A DNA stretch of 60,040 bases. It comes from Pseudomonadales bacterium. GTDB lineage: Bacteria > Pseudomonadota > Gammaproteobacteria > Pseudomonadales > JAHRWD01. Under the pieces are notes generated by a model. That model was not told where the DNA came from, did no database searches, and saw only the letters and a list, made by a program, of their open reading frames with translations. How positions within the stretch are numbered: the first letter of the stretch is position 1; every line of letters begins with the position of its first letter. The stretch spans positions 1 to 60,040 of the forward strand of contig JAHRWD010000099.1 of assembly GCA_019090315.1 (NCBI GenBank), written 5' to 3'. A program made the translations under genes and the position numbers. Shown in pieces: positions 46,531-56,515 of this stretch.

Positions 46531-48291
46531 TCAGGCCTGAGTTTCGGGGGTGACGCGCAGTACTTCACCGATAGTGGTAATGCCCGCACATACTTTTTGC
46601 GCGCCGCTTAGTCGTAGCGGTTGCATGCCTTCTTTGTATGCCTGTTGAACCAGCGGTGCCAGATCATGACCTTCATGAATGAGTGGGCGAAAGCTATCCG
46701 AAAAAGGCATCACTTCGTAGATCCCTTCGCGACCGATGAAACCGGTATCCCGGCACTCGCTACAGCCAACGGCTTTATACACCTTGTCTGGCTTGGGGAT
46801 GCGTCGGGGGTAGGTGAGGGACTTCCAGCCGCTATCATCCGGAACAATCGCTTCTTTGCAGTGGGGGCACAATATTCGAACCAGCCGCTGGGCCATTACC
46901 CCCAGTACGGTGGCTTTGATCAGGAAGGGCTGTACGCCAAGCTCCATCAGTCGCGATATTGCCGAGGGTGCATCGTTGGTATGTAGCGTCGATATAACCA
47001 AATGACCGGTTAATGCAGCCTGGATGGCCATTTCCGCGGTTTCAAGATCACGAATCTCACCAATCATGATGATGTCCGGGTCTTGCCGTAACAGCGCCCG
47101 AACGCCGCTTGCAAAGGTCAGGTCGATGTTGTGTTGCACCTGCATCTGGTTAAAGGCTTCCTCAACCATTTCGATCGGGTCTTCAATGGTGCAAACGTTC
47201 ACTTCCGGGGTTGCCAGCTGTTTCAATGAGGAATAGAGCGTAGTGGTTTTCCCAGACCCGGTTGGCCCGGTTACCAGTACAATGCCATTGGGTTTATTGA
47301 TCATCGTCTGCCAGCGGCGATAATCTTCATTTTCAAGCCCGAGCTGCTGAAAAGTTCTTAGCAATACATCTGGATCAAAAATTCGCAAAACCATCTTCTC
47401 GCCGAACGCGGTGGGAAGGGTAGAGACCCGTAACTCAACCTCGCTACCATTTGATCTACGGGTTTTGATACGACCATCCTGAGGCCGCCTTTTTTCAGCG
47501 AGATTTAACCGTCCCAGGGTTTTGAGACGACTGGTGATGGCTGCAGCAACCTGCTGTGGAAACTGGTACACCGTATTCAATACGCCATCAATACGCAGCC
47601 GAAGGTTGCCTACATCCCTGCGCGGTTCGATATGAATATCACTGGCGCGCTGATCAAAGGCGTAGTTCAGTAACCAGTCAACGATATTAACGATATGCTG
47701 ATCGTTGGCATCCGGATTTTTGTTCTGTCCGATATCCAGCAGCTGCTCAAGATTGCCAAGGCGAGTGCTTTGTCCAACGTCACTCTTCCTTGCACCGCTT
47801 ACTGAGCTGGCGAGGCTATAGAATTCTGTGGTGCAGCGCTCAATGTCCGCCGGGTTGGCGATGACCCGTTTGATCGGTTTGCGTAAAACGTGGGCCAGGT
47901 CTTTCTCCCAGTTACTCACCATCGGCTCAGTGCTAGCGATCACCACAAAATCAGGATGAACCTCTACCGCTAAAATACGGTGGCGCTGGGCAAAGGCTAG
48001 CGACATCACCGAGGTGACATCGGATACATCGATTTTCAGCGAATCAATACGATGGTAGACCTGATCTGCATTTTGCTCCGCCAGCCAAATGGTCAGGGTT
48101 TCCAGATCAAGCTTTTTGTTTTTTTCAGTTTTGGCGTTGCTCAGCTGACAGTCAGCAATCTCCTCAAGGGGGTGCTTTTTTCCTCGTAGATCCTGAGGTG
48201 CCAGTAGCGCTTTTTCATAATCCTCTTTGCTGAGGTAACCCTGACTTAGCAGAAGTTTTAGCAGATCGGGCCTGGTTAAAAAATGATCCAT
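46531..48291 (-). CDS. GspE/PilB-family secretion or pilus ATPase
   Basis: A 586-residue hexameric ATPase of type II secretion or type IV pili. It has an N-terminal MshEN-like domain (about 1-160), an Asp/His box region, Walker A GPTGSGKTTTLYSS (341-354), Walker B GEIRDLETAEMA, and the tetracysteine zinc motif CPHC...CSEC. ATG 48291 starts the family-type MDHFLTRPDLLKLLLSQGYL; the open frame to 48378 is an unlikely extension. No pilin, PilC or secretin genes are nearby, so it is an orphan copy and its machine is unknown. Confidence 0.88.
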   Translation of the reverse strand: MDHFLTRPDLLKLLLSQGYLSKEDYEKALLAPQDLRGKKHPLEEIADCQLSNAKTEKNKKLDLETLTIWLAEQNADQVYHRIDSLKIDVSDVTSVMSLAFAQRHRILAVEVHPDFVVIASTEPMVSNWEKDLAHVLRKPIKRVIANPADIERCTTEFYSLASSVSGARKSDVGQSTRLGNLEQLLDIGQNKNPDANDQHIVNIVDWLLNYAFDQRASDIHIEPRRDVGNLRLRIDGVLNTVYQFPQQVAAAITSRLKTLGRLNLAEKRRPQDGRIKTRRSNGSEVELRVSTLPTAFGEKMVLRIFDPDVLLRTFQQLGLENEDYRRWQTMINKPNGIVLVTGPTGSGKTTTLYSSLKQLATPEVNVCTIEDPIEMVEEAFNQMQVQHNIDLTFASGVRALLRQDPDIIMIGEIRDLETAEMAIQAALTGHLVISTLHTNDAPSAISRLMELGVQPFLIKATVLGVMAQRLVRILCPHCKEAIVPDDSGWKSLTYPRRIPKPDKVYKAVGCSECRDTGFIGREGIYEVMPFSDSFRPLIHEGHDLAPLVQQAYKEGMQPLRLSGAQKVCAGITTIGEVLRVTPETQA

Positions 48292-48561
48292 GATGGTTGG
48301 GGAAATTACCGCAGCGTCTGAATAGAAGTGAATGAATATACACAGCCTGACAAGGCAATGAATAAGTAGTGAGTACAATTATAGACGCGCAACCCGTTGC
48401 TGATCTATTGATTCTCGTTGAGCGAATAAATTGGTCGAATAAAGCAGAGCATGGACGGGATCAGTAAAAACCGTCAATATGACCGATTCTATCAATACAA
48501 GCTTGTCGGAGTACTTGTTCCGTTCAGCTATTTGCGCTGCCAATTATAAAAAGTGACCCAC

Positions 48562-49719
48562 ATGCCCGCTTTGCCGACACTGTTTTCCATGCTGAATCAG
48601 CTGATCGAAATACCATCCGTCAGCTCCACCCAGGCCAATATTGACCAATCCAATCTCCCGGTAATTGAACGACTGGCAGAGTGGCTGGACGTCATCGGTT
48701 TTGCTACAGAGATCGTACCGATCGAAACACCCGTGGGCAGTCCTGCAAAAGCCAACCTTATTGCAACGCTGGGTTCCGGCCCCGGCGGGTTAGTGCTATC
48801 CGGCCATACCGATACCGTACCCTACGATGACCATCTGTGGAATGTAAATCCACTCCAGCTCACTGAAAAAGACAATCGTCTGTACGGGCTTGGCTCAACC
48901 GATATGAAAGGTTTTTTCCCGATAGCGATTGAAGCCGCTCGGGCTTTTAAGGATGAAAAACTAACTGCGCCACTGATCATTCTCGCCACCGCCGACGAAG
49001 AAAGCTCAATGTCTGGTGCGGCCGAGCTAGTGCGTATTGGCCGTCCCAAAGCCCGTTGTGCAGTTATCGGCGAACCTACCGGCCTAAAACCGATCCGCTG
49101 CCACAAAGGTATGATGATGGAGTCGATCATCATCAGCGGGCAGGCCGGGCACTCCTCCGATCCAGCCCTCGGCAACAATGCGATGGAAGCGATGTTTATC
49201 GTCGCTGCCGATCTGGCCCAGTTCAGATCAGAGCTACAGGCCAAATACCAGAACCCGCTGTTTACCACCCCAGTTCCCACCATCAACTTTGGCTGTATAC
49301 ATGGGGGCGACAATCCCAACCGAATTTGCGGTAGCTGCGAAATGCAGTTTGATATCCGCCCGCTACCCGGCATGAATAATCAGGAAGTGCGGGCGGCTAT
49401 TCGCCAGCGGCTGGCGCCATTGGCACAACAGCTAGCGATAAAAATTGAACTCAAATCCCTGTTCCCCGGAATCCCCGCATTTGAAAACCCCGCCGACTCA
49501 GAGCTTGCAAAAGCCTGCGAAAAACTTACCGGCCACACCGCCAGCGCCGTTTCCTTTGGAACCGAAGCACCGTTTCTGCAGCAGCTTGGGATGGATACAT
49601 TAATCATGGGCCCGGGCGATATTGATCAAGCCCACCAGCCTGATGAATATATGGCGCTTGATCAAGTTCAGCCCGCTATTGATGTACTCAAACAATTGAT
49701 TACACGGTTTTGTATTTGA
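48562..49719 (+). CDS. argE: Acetylornithine deacetylase
   Basis: Zinc M20-family enzyme releasing ornithine from N-acetylornithine in arginine synthesis. Metal ligands are seen in SGHTDTVPYDDHLW, GSTDMKGFF and ATADEESSMSGA, with GEPTGLKPIRCHKG and the closing HQPDEYM. GTG 48553 is in frame three codons earlier; ATG 48562 fits the family start (385 residues). cas3 follows 53 bases after its stop on the same strand. Confidence 0.94.
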   Translation: MPALPTLFSMLNQLIEIPSVSSTQANIDQSNLPVIERLAEWLDVIGFATEIVPIETPVGSPAKANLIATLGSGPGGLVLSGHTDTVPYDDHLWNVNPLQLTEKDNRLYGLGSTDMKGFFPIAIEAARAFKDEKLTAPLIILATADEESSMSGAAELVRIGRPKARCAVIGEPTGLKPIRCHKGMMMESIIISGQAGHSSDPALGNNAMEAMFIVAADLAQFRSELQAKYQNPLFTTPVPTINFGCIHGGDNPNRICGSCEMQFDIRPLPGMNNQEVRAAIRQRLAPLAQQLAIKIELKSLFPGIPAFENPADSELAKACEKLTGHTASAVSFGTEAPFLQQLGMDTLIMGPGDIDQAHQPDEYMALDQVQPAIDVLKQLITRFCI

Positions 49720-49772
49720 AAGCTGATAAATTAATAGTTAACCACAACGGATTTATAGGGGGTTTATGAAAC

Positions 49773-52517
49773 ATGAGTAGTAGCCAACGGCATACCTACT
49801 TTAACTACTGGGGCAAAGCAAAACCTGCAACGGAAGAACAGGATGCGAGTTACCACCTGTTGGCTTTTCATAGTTTGGATGTGGCGGCGGTGGGCCACAT
49901 TTTACTGTCCCACCATCCCGCGCTAAACAAACGTTTATCCGTACTCATGGGGCTTCCTCAAGAGCAAACCCACGCATGGATAGTTTTCCTGCTTGGCCTG
50001 CATGACCTGGGGAAATTTGCCGAAACCTTCCAGCAACTCCGGCCTGATTTACGAGAATTATTCTGGCCTGATAACCCTGTCAGAAAGAACAACTACTCTG
50101 TCCGGCACGATAGCCTTGGGCAATGGCTATGGGATCAACATTTAAAAAAGAACCTGTTTAATAACAGCAATGATGATGTACAGGAGTTTGTGGGCGACAC
50201 ACTGGAATGCTGGTTGAGCCCCGTATTTGGCCATCACGGTTGGCCGCCCTCTAATAGCACCGAGCGCATAAAAAACCATTTTGTAACGCCCGACCAAAGT
50301 GCTGCACAAGCATTTGTGGAAGATTGGCAGGGTCTGATTCAACCGGATTTCGCGCTGGCCGCTGAACGTGACCTCCACGATGATTGGCGTTACCAACAAA
50401 AACACAGCAGTTGGCCACTGGCGGGCATAGCGGTACTGGCGGATTGGCTAGGCTCCAATCAGGAAATATTTACCTACCAGCAATCCCCCATGCCACTTGA
50501 AGAGTATTGGCATAACAATGCCTTGCCCAGTGCGGAAAAAGCAATAATAGCCTCAGGGCTTTCACCAAAAAAACTGCAAAGCCATTTACCGCTGAATGTG
50601 TTTTTCCCAAAAATAAAAATTGCCACGCCACTGCAAAAGCAATGCGAAACGCTAGCCATCAGCTCTGAGCCTCAACTATTTATTCTTGAAGATGTTACCG
50701 GCGCAGGGAAAACTGAAGCAGCATTAATCTTGACCCATCGTTTAATGCGTGAGGGTTTGGCACAAGGGCTTTACATCGGCTTGCCCACCATGGCCACCGC
50801 TAACGCCATGTACGAACGCATGACCTCAAGCTATCGACGGCTCTATGAAGAAGATGAAAACCCCAGCCTGATATTAAGCCACAGCGCTCGCCATCTATCG
50901 GAAAAATTTCAGCAGTCTTTATTAAACAGCCACCAGGCTGAAAACAATTACCGTGATGAAGAAAATATCACCGCCCAGTGCAATCGCTGGCTTGCCGACA
51001 ATCGCAAAAAAGCACTACTCGCCGATGTGGGTATTGGCACGATTGATCAGGCATTGTTGGGCATTGTGCCCGCCCGTCATCAATCCCTGCGCTTATTCGG
51101 CCTGCTTAACAAAGTGCTGATACTCGATGAAGTTCACGCCTACGATGCCTACACCAACGAGCTACTCAAACGATTGGTTGAATTTCATGCCGCGCTGGGC
51201 GGCAGCGTGATTCTTTTGTCCGCCACGCTTACCCACCACCAGCGGGAAGCGTTAGTGAAAGCATTCTATGGCAACAAAGCCAAACCCCTCGACAAGCAAA
51301 CACTTCACCGTAAAGATTACCCCCTGTTGACTCAGGCATCCGCGAATAAAGGCGTGGCAGAATATCCGCTAGAAACGCGGGAATCCGTTAAACGACAAGT
51401 GGGCGTGGTGTTTTGTCACGAACAAGCTGCCGTATTTGAAAAAATTAAAACAGCTCTAAATGAAGGTAAATCCGTTTGCTGGATCCGTAACACCGTGCCC
51501 GATGCCCGTGAAGCCTGGCAATATTTTAATACCTGCGACTGGCTTACTGCCGATAAATTACACCTCTTCCACAGCCGTTATGCGATGGGTGATCGCATCA
51601 CCATCGAGCAACAGATGCTGGCCTATTTTGGTGATGCATCCACGCCACAACAACGCAAAGGAAGATTGCTTATTGCCACGCAAGTGGTGGAGCAATCACT
51701 TGATCTTGATTTTGACATCATGATCAGCGACCTCGCCCCCATTGATTTACTGATTCAACGTGCTGGCCGCTTACAGCGCCACAGCCGAGATCAGCAAGGC
51801 GAACGTTTGGCTCACGGCGAAGCGGATCAACGGGGCAGGCCTTGCCTTATTATTCACTCACCGGAATATACTGAAACACCCCAGGCGGACTGGTTTAAAA
51901 ACACCTTCCCTAAAGCGCATTTCGTCTACCCCCATACCTTGCTACTTTGGCGCAGTATGAAAATACTCCAGCAAAAAGGCGGTTGGAAAATGCCCGAAGA
52001 TGCCCGTGAGTTATTAGAGTTTGTGTATGACGAAAGTACTGACATACCCGAAGGTTTAGACCAAAGCAGCCTTGAAGCCGATGGCGAAAACAGGGCCAAA
52101 AAAGACAACGCCAACTTTCTGCAAATGAAGCTCGCTAATGGTTATGCCGATAGCCCTCAATGGGATGAAGAAGCCCACATTTCAACACGACTTGGCGAAG
52201 AGTCTCACACACTTTATCTTGCCCGTTGGGAAAACAACACGCTGACACCCTGGATCAATGAGGGTAAATATCCCTGGGATTTAAGCAGTACCAAAGTCAA
52301 TAAATCTCAACTAGAGCGCCTTGCAGAAAATGAAGACGACGTGTTACAAAAGGCAATAAAAGAACTGCGTGAAACAACACAACTGTTTGATGAATTTAGT
52401 TTTATTGTGCCGCTGCTACCCACCAATACGACCTGGCAAGCAAAAGGCCTAAGCGACAATAACAAGCCTGTCATCATCACCTACAACGCACAACAAGGAT
52501 TGGAGCTGAGGTATTAA
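49773..52517 (+). CDS. cas3: CRISPR-associated helicase-nuclease Cas3 (type I-E)
   Basis: The DNA-degrading effector recruited by Cascade. The N-terminal HD nuclease has His 33, His-Asp 77-78 (LLGLHDLGKF) and GHHGW (153-157). The SF2 helicase has Walker A (VTGAGKTEA, about 308-316), DEVH (452-455), SATL, and motif VI RAGRLQRH. The C-terminal domain completes a 914-residue protein, close to E. coli Cas3 (888). A GGGGG Shine-Dalgarno lies 10 bases upstream. All key residues are intact, so interference should be possible. Confidence 0.97.
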   Translation: MSSSQRHTYFNYWGKAKPATEEQDASYHLLAFHSLDVAAVGHILLSHHPALNKRLSVLMGLPQEQTHAWIVFLLGLHDLGKFAETFQQLRPDLRELFWPDNPVRKNNYSVRHDSLGQWLWDQHLKKNLFNNSNDDVQEFVGDTLECWLSPVFGHHGWPPSNSTERIKNHFVTPDQSAAQAFVEDWQGLIQPDFALAAERDLHDDWRYQQKHSSWPLAGIAVLADWLGSNQEIFTYQQSPMPLEEYWHNNALPSAEKAIIASGLSPKKLQSHLPLNVFFPKIKIATPLQKQCETLAISSEPQLFILEDVTGAGKTEAALILTHRLMREGLAQGLYIGLPTMATANAMYERMTSSYRRLYEEDENPSLILSHSARHLSEKFQQSLLNSHQAENNYRDEENITAQCNRWLADNRKKALLADVGIGTIDQALLGIVPARHQSLRLFGLLNKVLILDEVHAYDAYTNELLKRLVEFHAALGGSVILLSATLTHHQREALVKAFYGNKAKPLDKQTLHRKDYPLLTQASANKGVAEYPLETRESVKRQVGVVFCHEQAAVFEKIKTALNEGKSVCWIRNTVPDAREAWQYFNTCDWLTADKLHLFHSRYAMGDRITIEQQMLAYFGDASTPQQRKGRLLIATQVVEQSLDLDFDIMISDLAPIDLLIQRAGRLQRHSRDQQGERLAHGEADQRGRPCLIIHSPEYTETPQADWFKNTFPKAHFVYPHTLLLWRSMKILQQKGGWKMPEDARELLEFVYDESTDIPEGLDQSSLEADGENRAKKDNANFLQMKLANGYADSPQWDEEAHISTRLGEESHTLYLARWENNTLTPWINEGKYPWDLSSTKVNKSQLERLAENEDDVLQKAIKELRETTQLFDEFSFIVPLLPTNTTWQAKGLSDNNKPVIITYNAQQGLELRY

Positions 52518-52521
52518 TTTT

Positions 52522-54135
52522 ATGGACAAAGAAACACCCATGAACCTGCTGCTAGATCAGTGGCTACCCGTTAAAACAAAAAATGGTGACGAGATCACCA
52601 TGAAAATTGCTGAGCTTGGCGGCCAAACGGATAATGATTTTATTGAAATTCTATCCCCCCGCGCAGATTTCAAAGGGGCTATTTATCAACTATTAATCGG
52701 TATTCTACAAACCGCCTTTGCACCCAAGGATGGCCGCGAATGGAAAAAATATTGGCGCAATCCGCCGAGCAAAGAAGAACTTGAGCAGGCATTTAAACGT
52801 ATAGAACCAGCGTTTAACCTTAATACGGAGAATGGTGAACCTGCTTTTATGCAGGATTTTGATTTGCCAGAGGGAGAAAACAAAGGCATTGCCAGCCTGT
52901 TAATCGAGGCACCCGGCGGTAAAACCATCAAGGACAACGCCGATCATTTTGTCAAACGAGGTGAAGTTGAAAAACTCTCCCCTTACTGGGCGGCCATCGC
53001 CCTCTTTACTCTACAGATTAATGCCCCCTCTGGGGGTGTTGGTCACAGGGTTTCACTCCGAGGCGGTGGCCCGCTAACCACCTTGCTTATGCCGCCCGAA
53101 AATAACGCATGCAACACACTGTGGCACAAACTTTGGCTCAATGTACTGACTCAGGAAGAAGTGCTGACACAAAATGGAGGTCACCATAAGGACGAGCTTG
53201 CCGCAGTTTTTCCATGGATGGCAAGCACTCGAACCAGTGAAAAGAAAGGGATGGAAACCTATCCCGATGACACCCACCCTCTGCAAATGTACTGGTCAAT
53301 GCCTCGTCGTATACGGTTGCATACAAGCGATAACACGGGCATATGCGATATTTCCGGCGAACAATCAGCAAACTTGGTTCATCAATTTCACACCAAAAAC
53401 TATGGTGTTAATTACTCAGGCAACTGGGTGCATCCCTTAACACCCTATGCCTTTGAAACCGATAAAGAACCTCTTTCCCTAAAAGGCCAGCCAGGGGGGC
53501 TAGGCTATCGTCACTGGCTGGGCTTAGCCGTAATAGATAACAGCGGCAAAGCCAAAAAAGTCCCTGCGCAAATTGTTCAAGCTTATTCAAATAAACGTTG
53601 GGACTGGATTGAGGACGCGGCTTTTATCCCACAAATATGGGCCTTTGCTTACGATATGGATAACATGAAAGCCCGCTGCTGGTACGAAACCACCATGCCT
53701 ATTTTTAACCTTGAAGGTGAGGCGCTGGAAAACCTTCAGGAATATGCACAAAAAATGGTGCAAGCTGCGACCGATGTATTAAAAACGCTTAAATCAGCAC
53801 TGAAAATCGCCTGGTTTAAACGCCCTAAAGATGCCAAGGGCGATATATCTTATATCGATGCCAACTTCTGGTCGTTCACTGAACCCGAGTTCTATCGTCT
53901 ACTGGCGCAGTTAGCTGAATATGCCAAAAATGATGATGAAACGACAATAGACAAACTACTGGCTAACTGGCGCTCTCATCTCAAACAAAGCGCCCACGAA
54001 CTCTTTGACCAATACGCCCTGAACAGCATGAATGAAGACGGTGATTTTAAGCGCGTAATAAAAGCCAAACATGGAAAAGGTGGCTTGGAACATTACCTGA
54101 ATGGCAGCAAAGCACTTAAAGCATTGGCAGCTTAA
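52522..54135 (+). CDS. cse1: Cascade large subunit Cse1 (CasA/Cas8e)
   Basis: Recognises the PAM and recruits Cas3 in type I-E interference. 537 residues, close to E. coli CasA (502). It begins NLLLDQWLPVKTKNGD, as in CasA (FNLLIDNWIPV-like), and has GDIS/FWSFTEPEFYRLLA in the C-terminal four-helix bundle. ATG 52540 is an alternative start. It is 4 bases from cas3 and is read with it. Confidence 0.95.
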   Translation: MDKETPMNLLLDQWLPVKTKNGDEITMKIAELGGQTDNDFIEILSPRADFKGAIYQLLIGILQTAFAPKDGREWKKYWRNPPSKEELEQAFKRIEPAFNLNTENGEPAFMQDFDLPEGENKGIASLLIEAPGGKTIKDNADHFVKRGEVEKLSPYWAAIALFTLQINAPSGGVGHRVSLRGGGPLTTLLMPPENNACNTLWHKLWLNVLTQEEVLTQNGGHHKDELAAVFPWMASTRTSEKKGMETYPDDTHPLQMYWSMPRRIRLHTSDNTGICDISGEQSANLVHQFHTKNYGVNYSGNWVHPLTPYAFETDKEPLSLKGQPGGLGYRHWLGLAVIDNSGKAKKVPAQIVQAYSNKRWDWIEDAAFIPQIWAFAYDMDNMKARCWYETTMPIFNLEGEALENLQEYAQKMVQAATDVLKTLKSALKIAWFKRPKDAKGDISYIDANFWSFTEPEFYRLLAQLAEYAKNDDETTIDKLLANWRSHLKQSAHELFDQYALNSMNEDGDFKRVIKAKHGKGGLEHYLNGSKALKALAA

Positions 54136-54175
54136 ATCCTGCTCCCTAAATAATAGGATAGGAATAGAGATCAAT

Positions 54176-54745
54176 ATGACGATAGATACAGAGAAACAGA
54201 AGTCAGCCTATTTAATGGTGCTGAAAGACAAGGAAAGCCAAACCATTCTTGACTGGTATCACTGGCTGCATGAAGACAAACAAAAGGGTGCGCGGGCACG
54301 GCTTAAACGCTGCACCTCTTTGGACGAGGTGATTATTGAACGTGGCTTCTTACGCCTGAACCAAGCACTGCCGCGTTTAAACCAATATGACTTGATGGGT
54401 ATTGCTCTTGTCGCGGGGGCATTAGCCGTGGCTAAAACGAACGATGGTGCTTCGCTCGCCACCTTATTGGGCAAAGCCAAAGAAGGCAGCGATAACCCTG
54501 TATTTAGCGACCTGCGTTTTCAACGCTTGTTAGCTTCTGATAACGAAGAACAGCTTTTTCAAAATATTCGCCGAGCCGTTATTCAAGCGGGCGAAAAAGC
54601 CAACCCGCTCGCGCTGGCCGATAGCCTTTTACATTGGCATCAAGAGCATCGCAACCCAGACTGGTTTAAAGGCAATCGTCAGTGGCAATACCAAACTGCA
54701 AAAACCTATTACACCGAAGTATTCAAATATCAAAAAGGAGCTTGA
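54176..54745 (+). CDS. cse2: Cascade small subunit Cse2 (CasB)
   Basis: All-helical small subunit that contacts target DNA. ATG 54176 gives 189 residues; the frame is open from 54101 inside cse1, but this start gives the family's usual N-terminus after a weak GAG. Seen: ILDWYHWLHEDKQKGARARLKRC and GNRQWQYQTAKTYYTEVF at the end, both typical of CasB. It ends 1 base before cas7. Confidence 0.93.
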   Translation: MTIDTEKQKSAYLMVLKDKESQTILDWYHWLHEDKQKGARARLKRCTSLDEVIIERGFLRLNQALPRLNQYDLMGIALVAGALAVAKTNDGASLATLLGKAKEGSDNPVFSDLRFQRLLASDNEEQLFQNIRRAVIQAGEKANPLALADSLLHWHQEHRNPDWFKGNRQWQYQTAKTYYTEVFKYQKGA

Positions 54746-54746
54746 A

Positions 54747-55784
54747 ATGAGCCAATTTATTCAACTGCATCTGTTAACCGCCTACCCACCTTCTAATCTG
54801 AATCGTGATGATTTGGGCCGACCAAAAACAGCCATTGTGGGTGGTACAGAGCGGCTGCGAGTCTCATCTCAAAGTTTAAAACGAGCCTGGCGTACCAGTG
54901 ATAATTTTCAAGAGGCTCTGAGTAATTTTCAGGGCACCCGTACCAAACGGCTAGGGTCAAAGGTTTTTCAGCATCTGTTGGAAAAAGACGTGCCTGAAAA
55001 AAAAGCAACAGAATGGGCCACGGCCATTGCAGCCGTATTTGGAAAAAACAAAAAAGACACACCGTTAGAAATTGAACAGCTGGCCCATGTGTCACCCGAA
55101 GAATGGTCGGCGGTAATGACTTTAGCCGAGGCGCTGGCACAAGAGGACAGAGGCCCTGAAGACAGTGAATTAAAACTACTCAGGGAAACACCAAAAGCGG
55201 TGGATATTGCCCTGTTTGGCCGAATGCTCGCCTCAAGCCCTGCGTACAACGTTGAGGCCGCAGCGCAAATCAGCCACGCTTTCACCGTCAACCCAGTTAA
55301 AATTGAAGATGATTTTTTTACCGCAGTGGACGACCTTAACACCCACGAAGAAGATGCCGGTGCTGGGCATATGGGCGATGCTGGTTTTGGCTCTGGGGTG
55401 TTTTATATCTACTGCTGCATTAACAAAGACCTGCTGGTAAAAAACTTGCAGGGCGATGAAAGCCTGGCCAATCAAACCATTAACGCATTGCTACAGTCTG
55501 CCGCCAAGGTTGCGCCAACAGGCAAGCAAAACAGCTTTGCCTCGCGGGCTTACACCCCCTACATGCCGGCCGAAAAAGGCAGTCAGCAACCCCGTTCATT
55601 ATCCGTGGCCTTTTTACAGGCAGGCCGTGGCGGTAATCCATTGGATGAAGCGATCAAGCGCCTCGAAAGTCAGCGCGATAATTTTGAAAATGCTTACGGT
55701 GCCTGTTCCGATGGTCACAAAATCATGGACGTGCAAAAAGGCTCAGGCAGCCTTGCCGAAATTATCCAGTTTGTAACGGAGTAA
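54747..55784 (+). CDS. cas7: Cascade backbone subunit Cas7e (Cse4/CasC)
   Basis: RAMP-fold protein that forms the six-copy crRNA backbone. 345 residues. The start FIQLHLLTAYPPSNLNRDDL is diagnostic of type I-E Cas7, followed by RLRVSSQSLKRAWR and LFGRMLASSPAYNVEAAAQI. AGGAGC lies before the ATG. It abuts cse2 and is followed 2 bases later by cas5. Confidence 0.96.
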   Translation: MSQFIQLHLLTAYPPSNLNRDDLGRPKTAIVGGTERLRVSSQSLKRAWRTSDNFQEALSNFQGTRTKRLGSKVFQHLLEKDVPEKKATEWATAIAAVFGKNKKDTPLEIEQLAHVSPEEWSAVMTLAEALAQEDRGPEDSELKLLRETPKAVDIALFGRMLASSPAYNVEAAAQISHAFTVNPVKIEDDFFTAVDDLNTHEEDAGAGHMGDAGFGSGVFYIYCCINKDLLVKNLQGDESLANQTINALLQSAAKVAPTGKQNSFASRAYTPYMPAEKGSQQPRSLSVAFLQAGRGGNPLDEAIKRLESQRDNFENAYGACSDGHKIMDVQKGSGSLAEIIQFVTE

Positions 55785-55786
55785 GC

Positions 55787-56515
55787 ATGCGGGACTATCT
55801 GGTTTTTCAACTTTATGCACCGTTGGTTTCATGGGGTGATCAGGCTGTTGGGCAAGAACGACCCACCGCAGATCACCCCTCACGCTCGGCGCTATTGGGA
55901 CTGCTCGCCGCTGCTTTAGGTATCGATCGCAGCGATGAAACACAGCAGCAAAAGCTTGCTGATTGCTGCCATTTTGGTATCAAACTCTACTCACCCGGTT
56001 TAGCCATGCGCGACTTTCATACCGCGCAGGTGCCGCCCACCAATAAAAAGGTGAAGCATCTTTACACCCGTAAAGACGAGCTTGCCGAGACTAAAATCGG
56101 CACCATCCTTTCGTTCCGCTCCTATCAGCAAGACAGTTTCAATGTTGCCGCTGTTTGGCTTGACGGTGAGAGTCACTATTCGCTGGCTCAACTCAGCGAA
56201 GCTTTAAAAGCCCCCCACTTTCATCTTTATCTCGGGCGCAAAGCCTGCCCACTGGCAGCACCGCTTAGCCCACAGCTTAAACAGTGTGAGTCAATGAAAC
56301 AGGCACTGGATGAGTATTCGCCTGCCGTTGAATTGCAACCACTAGCGCGGAATAGTGCACCACGCTATTACTGGGAGCCTTCTGACCACAGCGGCTTAAC
56401 CGAAACTTATCGTGTGCCACGATACGACCAACCCATTAGTCGCCAACGCTGGCAGTTTTCTAGCCGCGAAGAGGCTGTGTATTTAAGCGGGGAGGGGAGC
56501 CATGTACCTCAGTAA
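55787..56515 (+). CDS. cas5: Cascade subunit Cas5e (CasD)
   Basis: Binds the 5' handle of the crRNA. 242 residues; YLVFQLYAPLVSWGDQAVG at the start and RPTADHPSRSALLGLLAAALG are type I-E Cas5 marks. The last 14 bases overlap cas6e, so the two genes are translationally coupled. Confidence 0.95.
   Translation: MRDYLVFQLYAPLVSWGDQAVGQERPTADHPSRSALLGLLAAALGIDRSDETQQQKLADCCHFGIKLYSPGLAMRDFHTAQVPPTNKKVKHLYTRKDELAETKIGTILSFRSYQQDSFNVAAVWLDGESHYSLAQLSEALKAPHFHLYLGRKACPLAAPLSPQLKQCESMKQALDEYSPAVELQPLARNSAPRYYWEPSDHSGLTETYRVPRYDQPISRQRWQFSSREEAVYLSGEGSHVPQ

Noticed and set aside
48292..48378. 29-residue extension of the GspE-like ATPase
   Set aside because: It is hydrophobic and unlike the family start; ATG 48291 begins the known N-terminal domain.
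48292..48561. Possible ArgR boxes in the gap before argE
   Set aside because: Two AATGAATA-like strings were seen but not with the spacing or symmetry of a paired ARG box.
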